A stretch of DNA of 64,000 nt from Terebella lapidaria (taxonomy: Eukaryota > Annelida > Polychaeta > Terebellida > Terebellidae): contig OX424560.1 of the NCBI GenBank assembly GCA_949152475.1, positions 62,001-126,000 of the forward strand. Direction: 5' to 3'. This document shows, piece after piece, positions 1 through 11,100 of the stretch (position 1 is its first letter; the number at the start of each line of letters is the position of its first letter). The translations under genes and the position numbers were made by a program. The notes below the pieces were generated by a model that did no database searches, had not been told where the DNA came from, and saw only the letters and a program-made list of their open reading frames with translations.

Positions 1-2074
1 ACCACCCACTGAAGGGGCCTACACATTTGCAAGTATGGAAGCACCAGAAGCAATCGGAATAGTCTCTTTTGGTAATAAACATCATATATGGTCATCATCG
101 AAATCTCGTTGTGTTGGCGGTAATATGTTACTACTTACATACAAATATATATTCACTGTCACTGCAGCATTCCTGTGCCAACACAGCAGCATGCTGGTGT
201 ATGAGTCTTTAGAAGTCCCCAACCAGAACAACTGGGCCAAGGTTGTTCACATCAGTATTGTGGTGTCCTCGATCATTGCCCTGATTATCGGACTAGTCGG
301 CTATCTCACCTTTACCGGGAATACACAAGGTACGGCAGCCTCTCTAGCAGCCAAGTCTGGATAAAACGTCCAATTTTATATATCTTAGACTTGGATAATA
401 GACTTGCTACTCATGTAAATATATAACACTAAATCTGCTGGCATACAAATCTGGTAATGCATGACGAATAGTTCACAGTAGACCATGTTTCTGGTAGAAT
501 TCTATGTTCTGTTGTAACGTGTTTGCCAGGTGATTTAATGCAGAACTACTGCCAGGGAGATCCTGTGATGGCAGCAGGACGATTTCTCTTTGCTCTCAGT
601 GTCACCCTCACATTTCCCATCGAGTGCTTCGTGACTAGAGAGGTTCGCAATCCATCTATTTGTTCGCTTAAGTATTTATGTCTTATACTAATAGATACTC
701 ATGTACAATATCGACAAAACACATCACCAACCAGGCGCGCCCGCAGATAGAAGCACTGGGAGCACGTGCTTCCAGTAAATTTTTGAAAACAATTATGGTC
801 AATATATTTATCATAGAAAGCTCTTCTGATTGGATTAATGAGAAGGTGAAAACTGCTAAGCTTTCTGGAATAACCGTACGTGGTGCTATCATCAAAAAAT
901 GAAATTAGTGGATAATAACTCGAGAGATTGTTTATTGTAAAGGCACATTGGTAGAGTTCTTGTTTATGAACCTTGAAGATGACAACTCAATAATCACTTT
1001 ATCAAAGCATTTAAAATCATTTGAGATGATCAGTGAACCGATAAAATAAAGGATCTGACATAATTTCCTGTTTAGGTTCTCCTTAAATATTGGTAAGATT
1101 GCCCAGGTTCTGGTGTATATCATTAAATTGAAAAACTTTATTATGGTAAATATCGTGGTAACCAGGGCTATACAACACTCTATCTACAATGATAATCTAC
1201 AATGGTTATATCTATACAAAAATTGTAACACTGTCGAACCGTGTTGCCATATACTATGAAATATTTTGCTTGACCGACCTTATATTTAAAATATGTTGTG
1301 AACAAAACCTCTGGTTTACATGTAGACTAATATATGAACAGAGCCCATCGCAGAGCACCTAGGAACCGCCAGCTTCGGGGGACGCCAACATATCCTGTCC
1401 CAATCGCATTGGTCCTTTGTGCTTCCAGTTTTTCAAATCCTGGGGGCGCGCCTGTCACCAACTTTTGTAAACAATTGAAAGTAATCACGAAAATCAACGT
1501 ATATGTATGAATTACATTGTTCCACAGCTTGTTATTGTTGTCTCCTGTTCTTGATCAGGTTATTCAGAATGCATTGTTCGGGATATCCCAGTTCCATGAC
1601 CTAGCACGTCATGTCGTCATCACTGTCTCCATAGTAACCTTGACGGCGTTACTATCATTCATCACAGATTGTCTGGGAATCATCCTGGCCCTCAATGTCA
1701 GTGCAAGATTGAACATTGAAAGCGATATTTGTTCTGATACGATGGTGATGTTGTAAGTGTTTTGACACAATGTATGGGTATGGGGTGTATTCCGTTACAG
1801 AGCGTGCTCTTTGTTACAGGGTGTTGTAATCGGATCCCCCTTGGCGTTCATCCTGCCGCCGCTGATGGTCCTGCGACTTCAGAGAACCCCGCTGTACTCA
1901 GTCCGAAACCTTGCTCTGGTCGGGATGTGTGTTGTCGGGGTGTTCATCTCCCTCGTGGGTCTGGCCGTCATTGTCATGGAGATTGTACATGGTGTGAGAT
2001 GTAGCCACGGTGTGGAGCCACCGTACTGTCTCGCTGATAACGTCACGCTTGTGTCATACAACAACACCAAATGA
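1..2074 (+). CDS. SLC38A11-like amino acid transporter, 3' part (last five exons)
   Basis: Probable membrane transporter of the Aa_trans (SLC32/36/38) family, closest in recalled sequence to vertebrate SLC38A11, a putative sodium-coupled neutral amino acid transporter. Coding exons read as 1-71, 168-329, 530-642, 1559-1696 and 1820-2074, all with AG/GT borders where visible and with consistent phases. The acceptor of the first is outside the window, and its end is inferred from the 71-bp size of the matching exon in the paralogue. Family hallmarks seen are AFLCQHSSMLVYESL, GYLTFTG, RFLFALSVTLTFPIECFVTRE, DCLGIILALN and a C-terminal CSHGVEPPYC. Roughly the last five transmembrane segments are encoded, about 245 residues, ending in TGA. 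It points tail-to-tail at the paralogue at 8154-21099. Exon lengths 71, 162, 113 and 138 bp are identical in the two genes, while the proteins are only about half identical, so this is an old duplication. Amino acid substrate is inferred from the family only. Confidence 0.85.
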
Positions 2075-2317
2075 TATTTTGGAAACTTTAGTAATGGATG
2101 CACGCCAAGCCTGATCTCTGCAGCAGCCGTGCAATCACCGACAAACGTTGCCAAATGAAGTGTTAATCATGCCATTAAAGTGTGTAAGTATATCCAATAT
2201 GTTTATACTATGAAGCTGTTTAGCTAGTTGTCTAATTAGGAGACATGAATAATTATGAATATTTGAAAATGTGCTTTTAGGATTGTTTGTGTATCAACCT
2301 ATTATTGTTCCGATGCC

Positions 2318-2323
2318 AATAAA
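2318..2323 (+). terminator. Poly(A) signal of the + strand transporter gene
   Basis: A canonical AATAAA lies 244 bp after the stop codon at 2072-2074, with no closer canonical signal. It would give a 3' UTR of about 270 nt. Cleavage site not visible as a motif. Confidence 0.55.
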
Positions 2324-2697
2324 AATCGGAAATCAAACACTTTTGGAATAGAAACAAAACCCGACCCATAGCATCCACGTGAAAAGTTACACTATTGTCA
2401 TCAGGGACTGGCAGTTTGTAAATGTAATTGTTTCTACTTGTCATAATATGAAATCAGTGCATAATGAGTACAACAACTTACCAAACAATTACCATATCCA
2501 AAACAACCCGTGCTGTATCTCCTGATCATTCTTAGGGAAATCTCTTGGTGGAAAGAATCTGATTTCATGTGTTGCAAATATACTGTACACAAAGATACAG
2601 AACATCAATCTTCGACAAATGAGTAGACGTTGACTGTAATGTGTCTTGAGGATAGATAACGACTGATAGATAATGACTTGAATGACATCGCTGCATA
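2324..2697. other. Intergenic stretch, nothing recognised
   Basis: AT-rich sequence between the poly(A) signal and the first 38-bp repeat unit. No exon-like open frame, no terminal repeats and no RNA gene were recognised. Confidence 0.5.
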
Positions 2698-3660
2698 GTC
2701 AATGACTGTAACATCAAGTCCTATATCTCGGAATGGTCAATGACTGTTACATCAAGTCCTAGATCTCAGAATGGTCAATGACTGTTACATCAAGTCCTAT
2801 ATCTCGGAATGGTCAATGTCTGTTACATCAAGTCTTATATCTCGGAATGGTCAATGACTGTTATATCAAGTCCTATATCTCGGAATGGTCAATGACTGTT
2901 ACATCAAGTCCTATATCTCGGAATGGTCAATGACTATTACATCAAGTCCTATATCTCGGAATGGTCAATGACTGTTATATCTAGTCCTATATCTCGGAAT
3001 GGTCAATGACTGTTACATCAAGTCCTATATCTCGGAATGGTCAATGACTGTTACATCAAGTCCTATATCTCGGAATGGTCAATGATTGTTACATCAAGTC
3101 CTATATCTCGGAATGGTCAATGACTGTTACATCAAGTCCTATATCTCAGAATGGCCAATGACTGTTACATCAAGTCCTATATCTCGGAATGGTTAATGAC
3201 TGTTACATCAAGTCCTATATCTCGGAATGGTCAATGACTGTTACATCAAGTCCTATACCTCGGAATGGTCAATGTCTGTTACATCAAGTCTTATATCTCG
3301 GAATGGTCAATGTCTGTTACATCAAGTCCTAGATCTCAGAATGGTCAATGTCTGTTACATCAAGTCCTATATCTCGGAATGGTCAATGTCTGTCACATCA
3401 AGTCCTATATCTCAGAATGTTCAATGTCTGTTACATCAAGTCCTATATCTCGGAATGGTCAATGACTGTTACATCAAGTCTTATATCTCATAATGGTCAA
3501 TGGCTGTTACATCAAGTCCTATATCTCAGAATGGTCAATGGCTGTTACATCAAGTCCTATATCTCGGAATGGTCAATAACTATTACGTCAAAAACCTGTA
3601 TTGCTGAATGGCCAATGACTGTTACATGAAATCCTGGATCACTGAATAGTCAATGACTGT
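2698..3660. repeat. 38-bp minisatellite, about 24 units
   Basis: Head-to-tail copies of a 38-bp unit typified by TCAATGACTGTTACATCAAG followed by a TCCTATATCTCGGAATGG half. Units differ at a few positions (ACTGTT/TCTGTT/GCTGTT, CGGAAT/CAGAAT) and become degenerate at the right end (3580-3660). Short open frames here are by-products of the repeat. It lies downstream of the + strand transporter gene. Confidence 0.95.
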
Positions 3661-4880
3661 TGCAACACATCCCCAAACCCTTCATTTCCAAAGACAATAT
3701 TGTTCGGCTGGCTTTTGTTTTTCAAGCGGGCACAATCTGCGATAAGATTATTAGGCTCAGGACAATGGCAAACAAGACCCGTAACAGCAGAAAAGATGTT
3801 TCTTCTGTGAATTTTGGGCTTTCCTGGCTGTCGGTGCTATGGTGTTCCGTTGCTGCGTGGTGTCCTTCAACTGTAACGGTCATTCATCTGACGCATAATC
3901 GTGTCTTGCTCGATTCGTGGCAAGGAGAAACTTGTTGATCTTGCTATATGAAGCTTGATTAGCTGCATTTGTCCCGGTCACCTTCCCACGGCTTCTCGGC
4001 TTCCACGGCACATGCAGCACGCAAGAGGCTTTCGTACTGCATGTTGCTCGTGATGGCTTCCACTCTTCACTCTCTCCTTAAGTCCATACCAGAATTTGGA
4101 CAACGGAGCTGTACCTTGGCCAATTTCGACTTACTGTAGTCTGTAGCTCGGCCTACAATTCCGACAAGATAAGAATGAACAGGGTCAGTTAGCTCCTGAG
4201 CCATACATGTAGACGTGACACTGGTCCAGCTTCAAGATGTTGAGGTGGAAGATTACTTGGACCATGTCAACATCCTAATCCCTCGTAATGCTCCTCTTGG
4301 GAGTCTACAGCAGCCACGTGAGATGTCGTCTCATGAGAGTAGGCTACCACTGGCGCTGGTGGAGGTGTTTGCTCTGCAGCGGATCCCACTGGGACTGACT
4401 CGTGCCCAGGCTGGCATACCTGGCACTTTCAGGCCGTTGAAGAGGCCAACAACATCTGTCGGCTTTGGGCAAGCTAGCCATCGTTGAAATGACTGATAAG
4501 CTGTACCGAAGAAAGCATGTCAGGGTCAGGGAAAGCCTATAACCTATACCTTGCAGATCCAGGACATACCAGTCAGGAATCGCCCATGCATCAACTTCGG
4601 TGCTTTAACTGCTCGTACACTCACATGTTCGACGTCTGCACAAACATCTCCCAAAATCGCTGTGAGACCACGATGTACAATATACACTTCTGCGGTATGT
4701 CGGCTACTACCAGTATCCTTAACTTACAAGCTACCCAAGAGGGATGTGCCTGATATCAATGTCGAACTACCCGTGCTAGATGAGCCGCTGGTTGTGGCTA
4801 GTTAGCAGCGTATGAACCGAAACACCAAACTTTGTCAAATTGAGAACTAACACCAACGTTACCAAAACAGTTACCCAATT
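3661..4880. other. Intergenic stretch without a recognised gene
   Basis: Several short overlapping open frames exist on both strands but none carries a family motif I recognise. On the - strand around 4020-4205 there is a run that reads like decayed coding sequence (MAQELTDPVHSYLVGIVG and onward), perhaps a transposon remnant. The right end (4840-4880) already contains degenerate forms of the neighbouring 52-bp repeat. Confidence 0.4.
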
Positions 4881-6866
4881 TACAACTGATACCATGGTTA
4901 CCACAACTAGATCGTGAATCAGTCATCTCATTGACAACTGACACCATGGCTAGCAAGATTAGATTGTGAATCAGTCACCTCATTGACAACTGACACCATG
5001 GCTAGCAAGACTAAATTGTGAATCAGTCACCTCATTGAAAACTGACACCATGGCTAGCAAGACTAGATCGTGAATCAGTCATCTCATTCACAACTGACAC
5101 CATGGCTAGCAAGACTAAATCGTGAATCAATCATCTCAGTGACAACTGACACCATGGCTAGCAATACTAGATTGTGAATCAGTCATGTCATTGACAACTG
5201 ACACCATGTCTAGCAAATCTAGATTGTGAATCAGTCATCTCATTGACAACTGACACCATGGCTAGCAAGACTAGATCGTGAATCAGTCACCTCATTGACA
5301 ACTGACACCATGGCTAGCAAGACTAGATTGTGAATCAGTCATCTCAGTGACAACTGACACCATGGCTAGCAAGACTAGATCGTGAATCAGTCATCTCATT
5401 GACAACTGACACCATGGCTAGCAAGACTAGATTGTGAATCAGTCATCTCATTGACAACTGACACCATGGCTAGCAATACTAGATTGTGAATCAGTCATGT
5501 CATTGACAACTGACACCATGGCTAGCAAATCTAGATTGTGAATCAGTCATCTCATTGACAACTGACACCATGGCTAGCAAGACTAGATCGTGAATCAGTC
5601 ACCTCATTGACAACTGACACCATGGCTAGCAAGACTAGATTGTGAATCAGTCATCTCATTGAAAACTGACACCATGGCTAGCAAGACTAGATTGTGAATC
5701 AGTCACCTCATTGACAACTGACACCATGGCTAGCAAGACTAGATTGTGAATCAGTCATCTCAGTGACAACTGACACCATGGCTAGCAAGACTAGATCGTG
5801 AATCAGTGATCTCAGTGACAACTGACACCATGGCTAGCAAGACTAGATCGTGAATCAGTCATCTCATTGACAACTGACACCATGGCTAGCAAGATTAGAT
5901 TGTGAATCAGTCATCTCTTTGACAACTGACACCATGGCTAGCAAATATAGATTGTGAATCAGTCATCTCATTGACAACTGACACCATGGCTAGCAAGACT
6001 AGATCGTGAATCAGTCACCTCATTGACAACTGACACCATGGCTAGCAAGACTAGATTGTGAATCAGTCATCTCATTGAAAACTGACACCATGGCTAGCAA
6101 GACTAGATTGTGAATCAGTCACCTCATTGACAACTGACACCATGGCTAGCAAGACTAGATTGTGAATCAGTCATCTCATTGACAACTGACACCATGGCTA
6201 GTAAGACTAGATTGTGAATCAGTCATCTCAGTGACAACTGACACCATGGCTAGCAAGACTAGATCGAGAATCGTCACCTCATTGACAACTGACACCATGG
6301 CTAGCAAGACTAGATCGTGAATCAGTCATCTCATTGACAACTGACACCATGGCTAGCTAGACTAGATTGTGAATCAGTCATCTCAATTACAACTGACACC
6401 ATGGCTAGCAAGACGAGATTGTGAATCAGTCATCTTATTGACAACTGACACCATGGCTAGCAAGACTAGATTGTGAATCAGTCATCCTATTGACAACTGA
6501 CACCATGGCTAGCAAGACTAGATTGTGAATCAGTCATCTCACTGACAACTGACACCATGGCTAGCAAGACTAGACTGTGAATCAGTCATCTCATTGACAA
6601 CTGACACCATGGCTAGCAAGACTAGATCGTGAATCAGTCATCTCATTGACAACTGACACCATGGCTAGCAAGACTAGATTGTGAATCAGTCATCTCATTG
6701 ACAACTGACACCATGGCTAGCAAGACTAGATTGTGAATCAGTCATCTCACTGACAACTGACACCATGGCTAGCAAGACTAGATCGTGAATCAGTCACTTC
6801 ATTGACAACTGACACCATGGCTAGCAAGACTAGATCGTGAATCAATCATCTCATTGACAACAGTTA
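4881..6866. repeat. 52-bp minisatellite, about 38 units
   Basis: Tandem copies of a 52-bp unit containing GTGAATCAGTCATCTCATTG, then ACAACTGACACCATGGCTAG and CAAGACTAGATT. A diagnostic variant (CATGTCATTG together with CAAATCTAGATTG) recurs at about 5185 and 5497, that is 312 bp or exactly six units apart, so part of the array spread in multi-unit blocks. The array ends about 100 bp from a possible poly(A) signal of the - strand transporter gene. Confidence 0.95.
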
Positions 6867-6963
6867 TCATATTGGCGATTAATATTATCTGAAGCTGTTG
6901 ATGCTGGCGTTATTGGATAAGCGTACAAATGAAATAGAAAAGTCCATGATGAAAACAATATAA

Positions 6964-6969
6964 TTTATT
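6964..6969 (-). terminator. Candidate poly(A) signal of the - strand transporter gene
   Basis: TTTATT on the + strand is AATAAA on the - strand. It is the first canonical signal I see downstream of the stop codon at 8154, which would give a 3' UTR of roughly 1.2 kb. A nearer non-canonical signal cannot be excluded. Confidence 0.35.
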
Positions 6970-8153
6970 TCGGAAACGTTCAACAAGTAATGAACATCAA
7001 ATAATGGCATCGTTTGACAAGGAAAATAAATATGGCTGCGAAAGCTCACAAGCATTGTATATTCCCAAACATACATCAGAGTTACTTTACTTGAAACTAT
7101 TGATGATACAATTTTCCACAAGCAAGTCACCGTCAGGAATCTGATTATATTGCTGGGTGTTACACACATGAGTTTACATGTCCGTTTTCGCGGATACCCA
7201 TAAACAGCAGAATATCAGATCAACATCCGAAAGTAAACTGTGTAACTCAGATATAGAGCGCGAAATCACATCACAAGATGTACATAATACAACTATTATC
7301 TTCACATTGAATCCTACAGTCCACAGTACTGAGTAAGTTTTGCGACTAGATTGACAACATTCACCAGAGCACAACAGCATCAATCAGAGGAACACAACAG
7401 GAGTCAAGTCTCATAGATCTCCAACGTCTTGAGCATTCTGTAAATCTTGTACAACGACCAAATACAACAGTGACAGACACGTGAGATAATAACAGATTTC
7501 TCCAGTTAGATTACCAAAGCAAGCAGTATAAGGTCTTCTTTGCATAGGCAATACACATACGTCAGTCAGTTATTGAAGGTTTTGGGTGAGGGGTGGGGGG
7601 AAGTGAGAAGCAAATACCCTCGGTTGGAACTGGCTTGTTTTATGACCATTTCTACAAATTATGAAGTGGGAAAATTACGCCCATTCTCAAGATAACCTCT
7701 CAAACAGACTTTGCAGGCGAGGTTTGCAGGAACTGAGATTCGTCTGTTCTCACAAGCAATTTACATGTCATAATATAGGAGTCTATATATTACATTGTGC
7801 CCATTGGCCAAATATAATGTGACCGACAACATACAAATCACAGAAGTCAAATAGTCGACAATTCAGCATTATAATCTATATACACAGTTCCCTCAGTAAC
7901 ACAAGTCTCTCTCCCTCCTGGATGGAGTAGGCAACGATTACAGCAAGTGTCCAGCTGTTTTCCATCCTTCCTTACATAAATATATACGTACATACCATAT
8001 ATATACCATGTATATACCATACCATATATCATTAGTATTTGTTATGCTGCACCAATCTCTACACCAATTCTCTTGATTACCAGGGCACATAAGAAACTAA
8101 ACACTGCAGCTTGAAGTGCGGTCTGGTCGCCATAGTTACCAAGGTGGGGGTGT
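6970..8153 (-). other. Probable 3' UTR or 3' flank of the - strand transporter gene
   Basis: No supported coding exon. It contains a short TATATACCATA-rich stretch near 7975-8030 and otherwise ordinary unique-looking sequence. The assignment as 3' UTR rests only on its position between the stop codon and the AATAAA candidate. Confidence 0.4.
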
Positions 8154-11100
8154 CTATGTTCTATGGTGAATGGAGGTTACCCCGGACCATGAAAAGTTAT
8201 AGTTTTTGCAGTAGGGTGGGTCGTCACCATGGCTACATTTGATCCCCTCGACCATCTCCATGATCACCATCACCATGCCAATGACAGAGACGAGAATTCC
8301 GAACAACGCAGTCAGAATCATCGGGATGTTCTTGACACACAGCAAGCGGTCGTTCTGGAGCTTCATGACGCACAGCGCCGGGAAGATGTAGGCGAGAGGT
8401 GCCGCGTTCATCACACCCTGTGTGCCAGAAATATAGATAACTGACAAGTGCCTCCACTGATTCACTCCACGCATGTACGTACCAACAACTCAGACCATAA
8501 TAGTCTGCTCAGAAAACTTACATTCAACTCAAGCACGACCCCCAGGCAATCGGTTGCCATGGAAATCAGAACGGTGAAGAAGACAATAACTATGGTGATG
8601 AGGATGTGTCGCCACATGGGAGGCGGCTGTTTGAAGGCGAACACGGCATGTTCCACGACCTGTAATACACACATAAACATATGTACTTTGTCATCGCTGA
8701 CTTATTTTAAGGTTACCGGACCTATGGTCCAATAACCTATTGTCGTGGCGTTCTGTTTGTTGTCTAGACGTCCGTCCGTTATCCATCATTGCTACAAAAA
8801 CGTTTTAGTTATTTCAAAAATACAACATTTTTAAAAATACAACATCGATATACCCATTATTTTATCATAAACACACTCAGGCATTTTGCATGTGATGTAT
8901 TAACACACGTGTGATCAGACGACTTTTCATCAATACAATTACAACAAGATGTCCCAGAATAAACCAAAATGTTAGTGGGAAATTGGAGCATCAAGTACAA
9001 CAGAAACTCATCATCCGAGCTGGTTTTATGTTATCATATTCGATAACTTATGATGAACAGGCCTGAAACTATTCGAAGCAACCTACCCTCCGCCATTTTC
9101 ACGATTACCATACAGTAATCGGGGTATCGACAGTGACTGTGGCGTACCTCTCTCGTGACGAAACACTCGATAGGGTAAGTCAGCATGATGGTCCCCGCGA
9201 ACAGAAACCGAGCAAAGTTCATCGGGTCATCCTTTTGACAATAGTTCTCCAAGATGTCTCCTGTCAGAAAACAGAGAGTCACAAGGTCAGCTCAAACTTA
9301 GGGTCACAAGTTCAGCTCAAACTCAGGGTCGCAAGGTCAGCTCAAAATTAGAGTCACAAGGTCAGCTCAAACTTAGGGTCACAAGGTCAGCTCAAACTTA
9401 GGGTCACAAGGTCAGCTCAAACTTAGAGTAACAAGGTCAGCTCAAACTTAGAGTCACAAGGTCAGCTCAAACTTAGAGTAACAAGGTCAGCTCAAACTTA
9501 GAGTCACAAGGTCAACTAAAACTTAGAGTAGCAAGGTCAGCTCAAACTTAGAGTCACAAGGTCAGCTCAAACTTAGAGTCACAAGGTCAGCTCAAACTTA
9601 GAGTCACAAGTTCAACTCAAACTTAGAGTAACAAGGTCAGCTCAAACACGGCACAAACCTTTTTAACATGGCGCAAACCTTTATAACAAGGTACAAACCT
9701 TTTTAGCATGGCACATACCTTAATATCAGAGCGTGAACCTTTATAACAAGGCACAAACCTTTTTAGAATGGCACAAACCTTTATATCACAGCACAAACCT
9801 TTATAACATGGCACAAACCTTTTTAACTGGGCACAAACCTTCATAGCAGGGCATAAACCTTTATAACACAGTACAAACCTTTTTAATCTACATGCCCATT
9901 CACTTTCCAAAGTGACGTCTATCAATACATTCGACTTTCACACTGTGGCCGAGTGGATAGGAGTGACGCTGGCTCTTGAAGCGCCGAAGCTCACAATGCG
10001 GGAGGTCTTGGGTTCGGGCCCTGAGCCGGCACTTGTAAATGGGGTTTTCATCCTGGTTAATTATGATTGAAGTTTTCCCTACTTAACAGTGCTTACAAAA
10101 TTCAAAATTTGTCACCCAACGTGAAGCTGTAAATACACCCGACGAATCACGCGAGTAGCTCAAACTATTTCAGGAAAATTTACAGTTTCATGTCTTTGGG
10201 TCGAAAAGCCCAGCTAGTCCCCAAACTTCAATATAATTTATGTCTTTAAAACATTCCACGGACGCCTCACGATCTAGTTGACAGGTGCACAAAAGCTATG
10301 ACAATTATGCAGTAATAGGGAATTCATGACCAGTGCAACAAATGTGGTGAGTGCAAGAAATGTTCGTTCCTCCCGAAATACCTGATTTCACCGCCTCATG
10401 ATCATATACAGTCAAACCTGTCTATGTGAGACACGCTGGGGACTTTGACAAAATTTCTCGCTTATGGAGGGGGCTCTGTTATCCAGGGTGAGATAGCCGG
10501 GCGCCAAGTAAAATTTTAACATATATGTAGCAACACAATATGTCCGTATCAATCATTTATTCTCATTATAACGATCACCCAATGTCACGATACACAAGTA
10601 AATGTACAAATCCAAAAATCTAAAACAGAATGGATAGACATACAGTACTTTTTACGACTTGGTGCCTTGTCTGAAAAAAATAATATTTTAAAAACAATTA
10701 AATAAAAATGAAATCAAATTAAATGTTTTTTTTTTCTTGTTTTTCACTTGTTTCTATTCCGAGTTGCACATTTTAGATTTTTTATTGTCATCTTCATAAT
10801 CTCATCATAATCTTGCCAAAAGGCATCGACAACTTAGCGCGAACATTGTAGTTTATCATACAGTTCAATCGCCTTCACTTTGTCGGCGAGTGAGAGCGTT
10901 ACAGGTTGAGATTTTGTTTTTGGTTTAGATTTTGTTTTTGTATTTTAATTGTTCAGAATTCATGACGGATGGTTAGGGGGGGGGGGGGGGAGGGGGGGCA
11001 CATGTGGGGCTGGAAACGCTCAGTGTTTCAGGAACTCTAGAATTCACCGTATGGCCTTATTTTTAATGAAGTGAATTTATGAAGTGAGTTTACAAGTGGG

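Noticed and set aside
3227-3629. Short frames with CYIKSYISEW repeats
   Set aside because: Translation of the 38-bp array only.
2698-6866. CRISPR-like regular repeats
   Set aside because: Units are directly head-to-tail without unique spacers and the genome is eukaryotic; they are minisatellites.
8154-8417. Reading the last exon of the - strand gene as a separate small membrane protein
   Set aside because: Its frame, acceptor and sequence fit the terminal exon of the SLC38A11-like gene exactly, as in the + strand paralogue.
9943-10025. A possible tRNA-Leu or tRNA-Ser gene
   Set aside because: A and B boxes are present but the acceptor and anticodon stems do not pair, and the body continues into a SINE-like tail.
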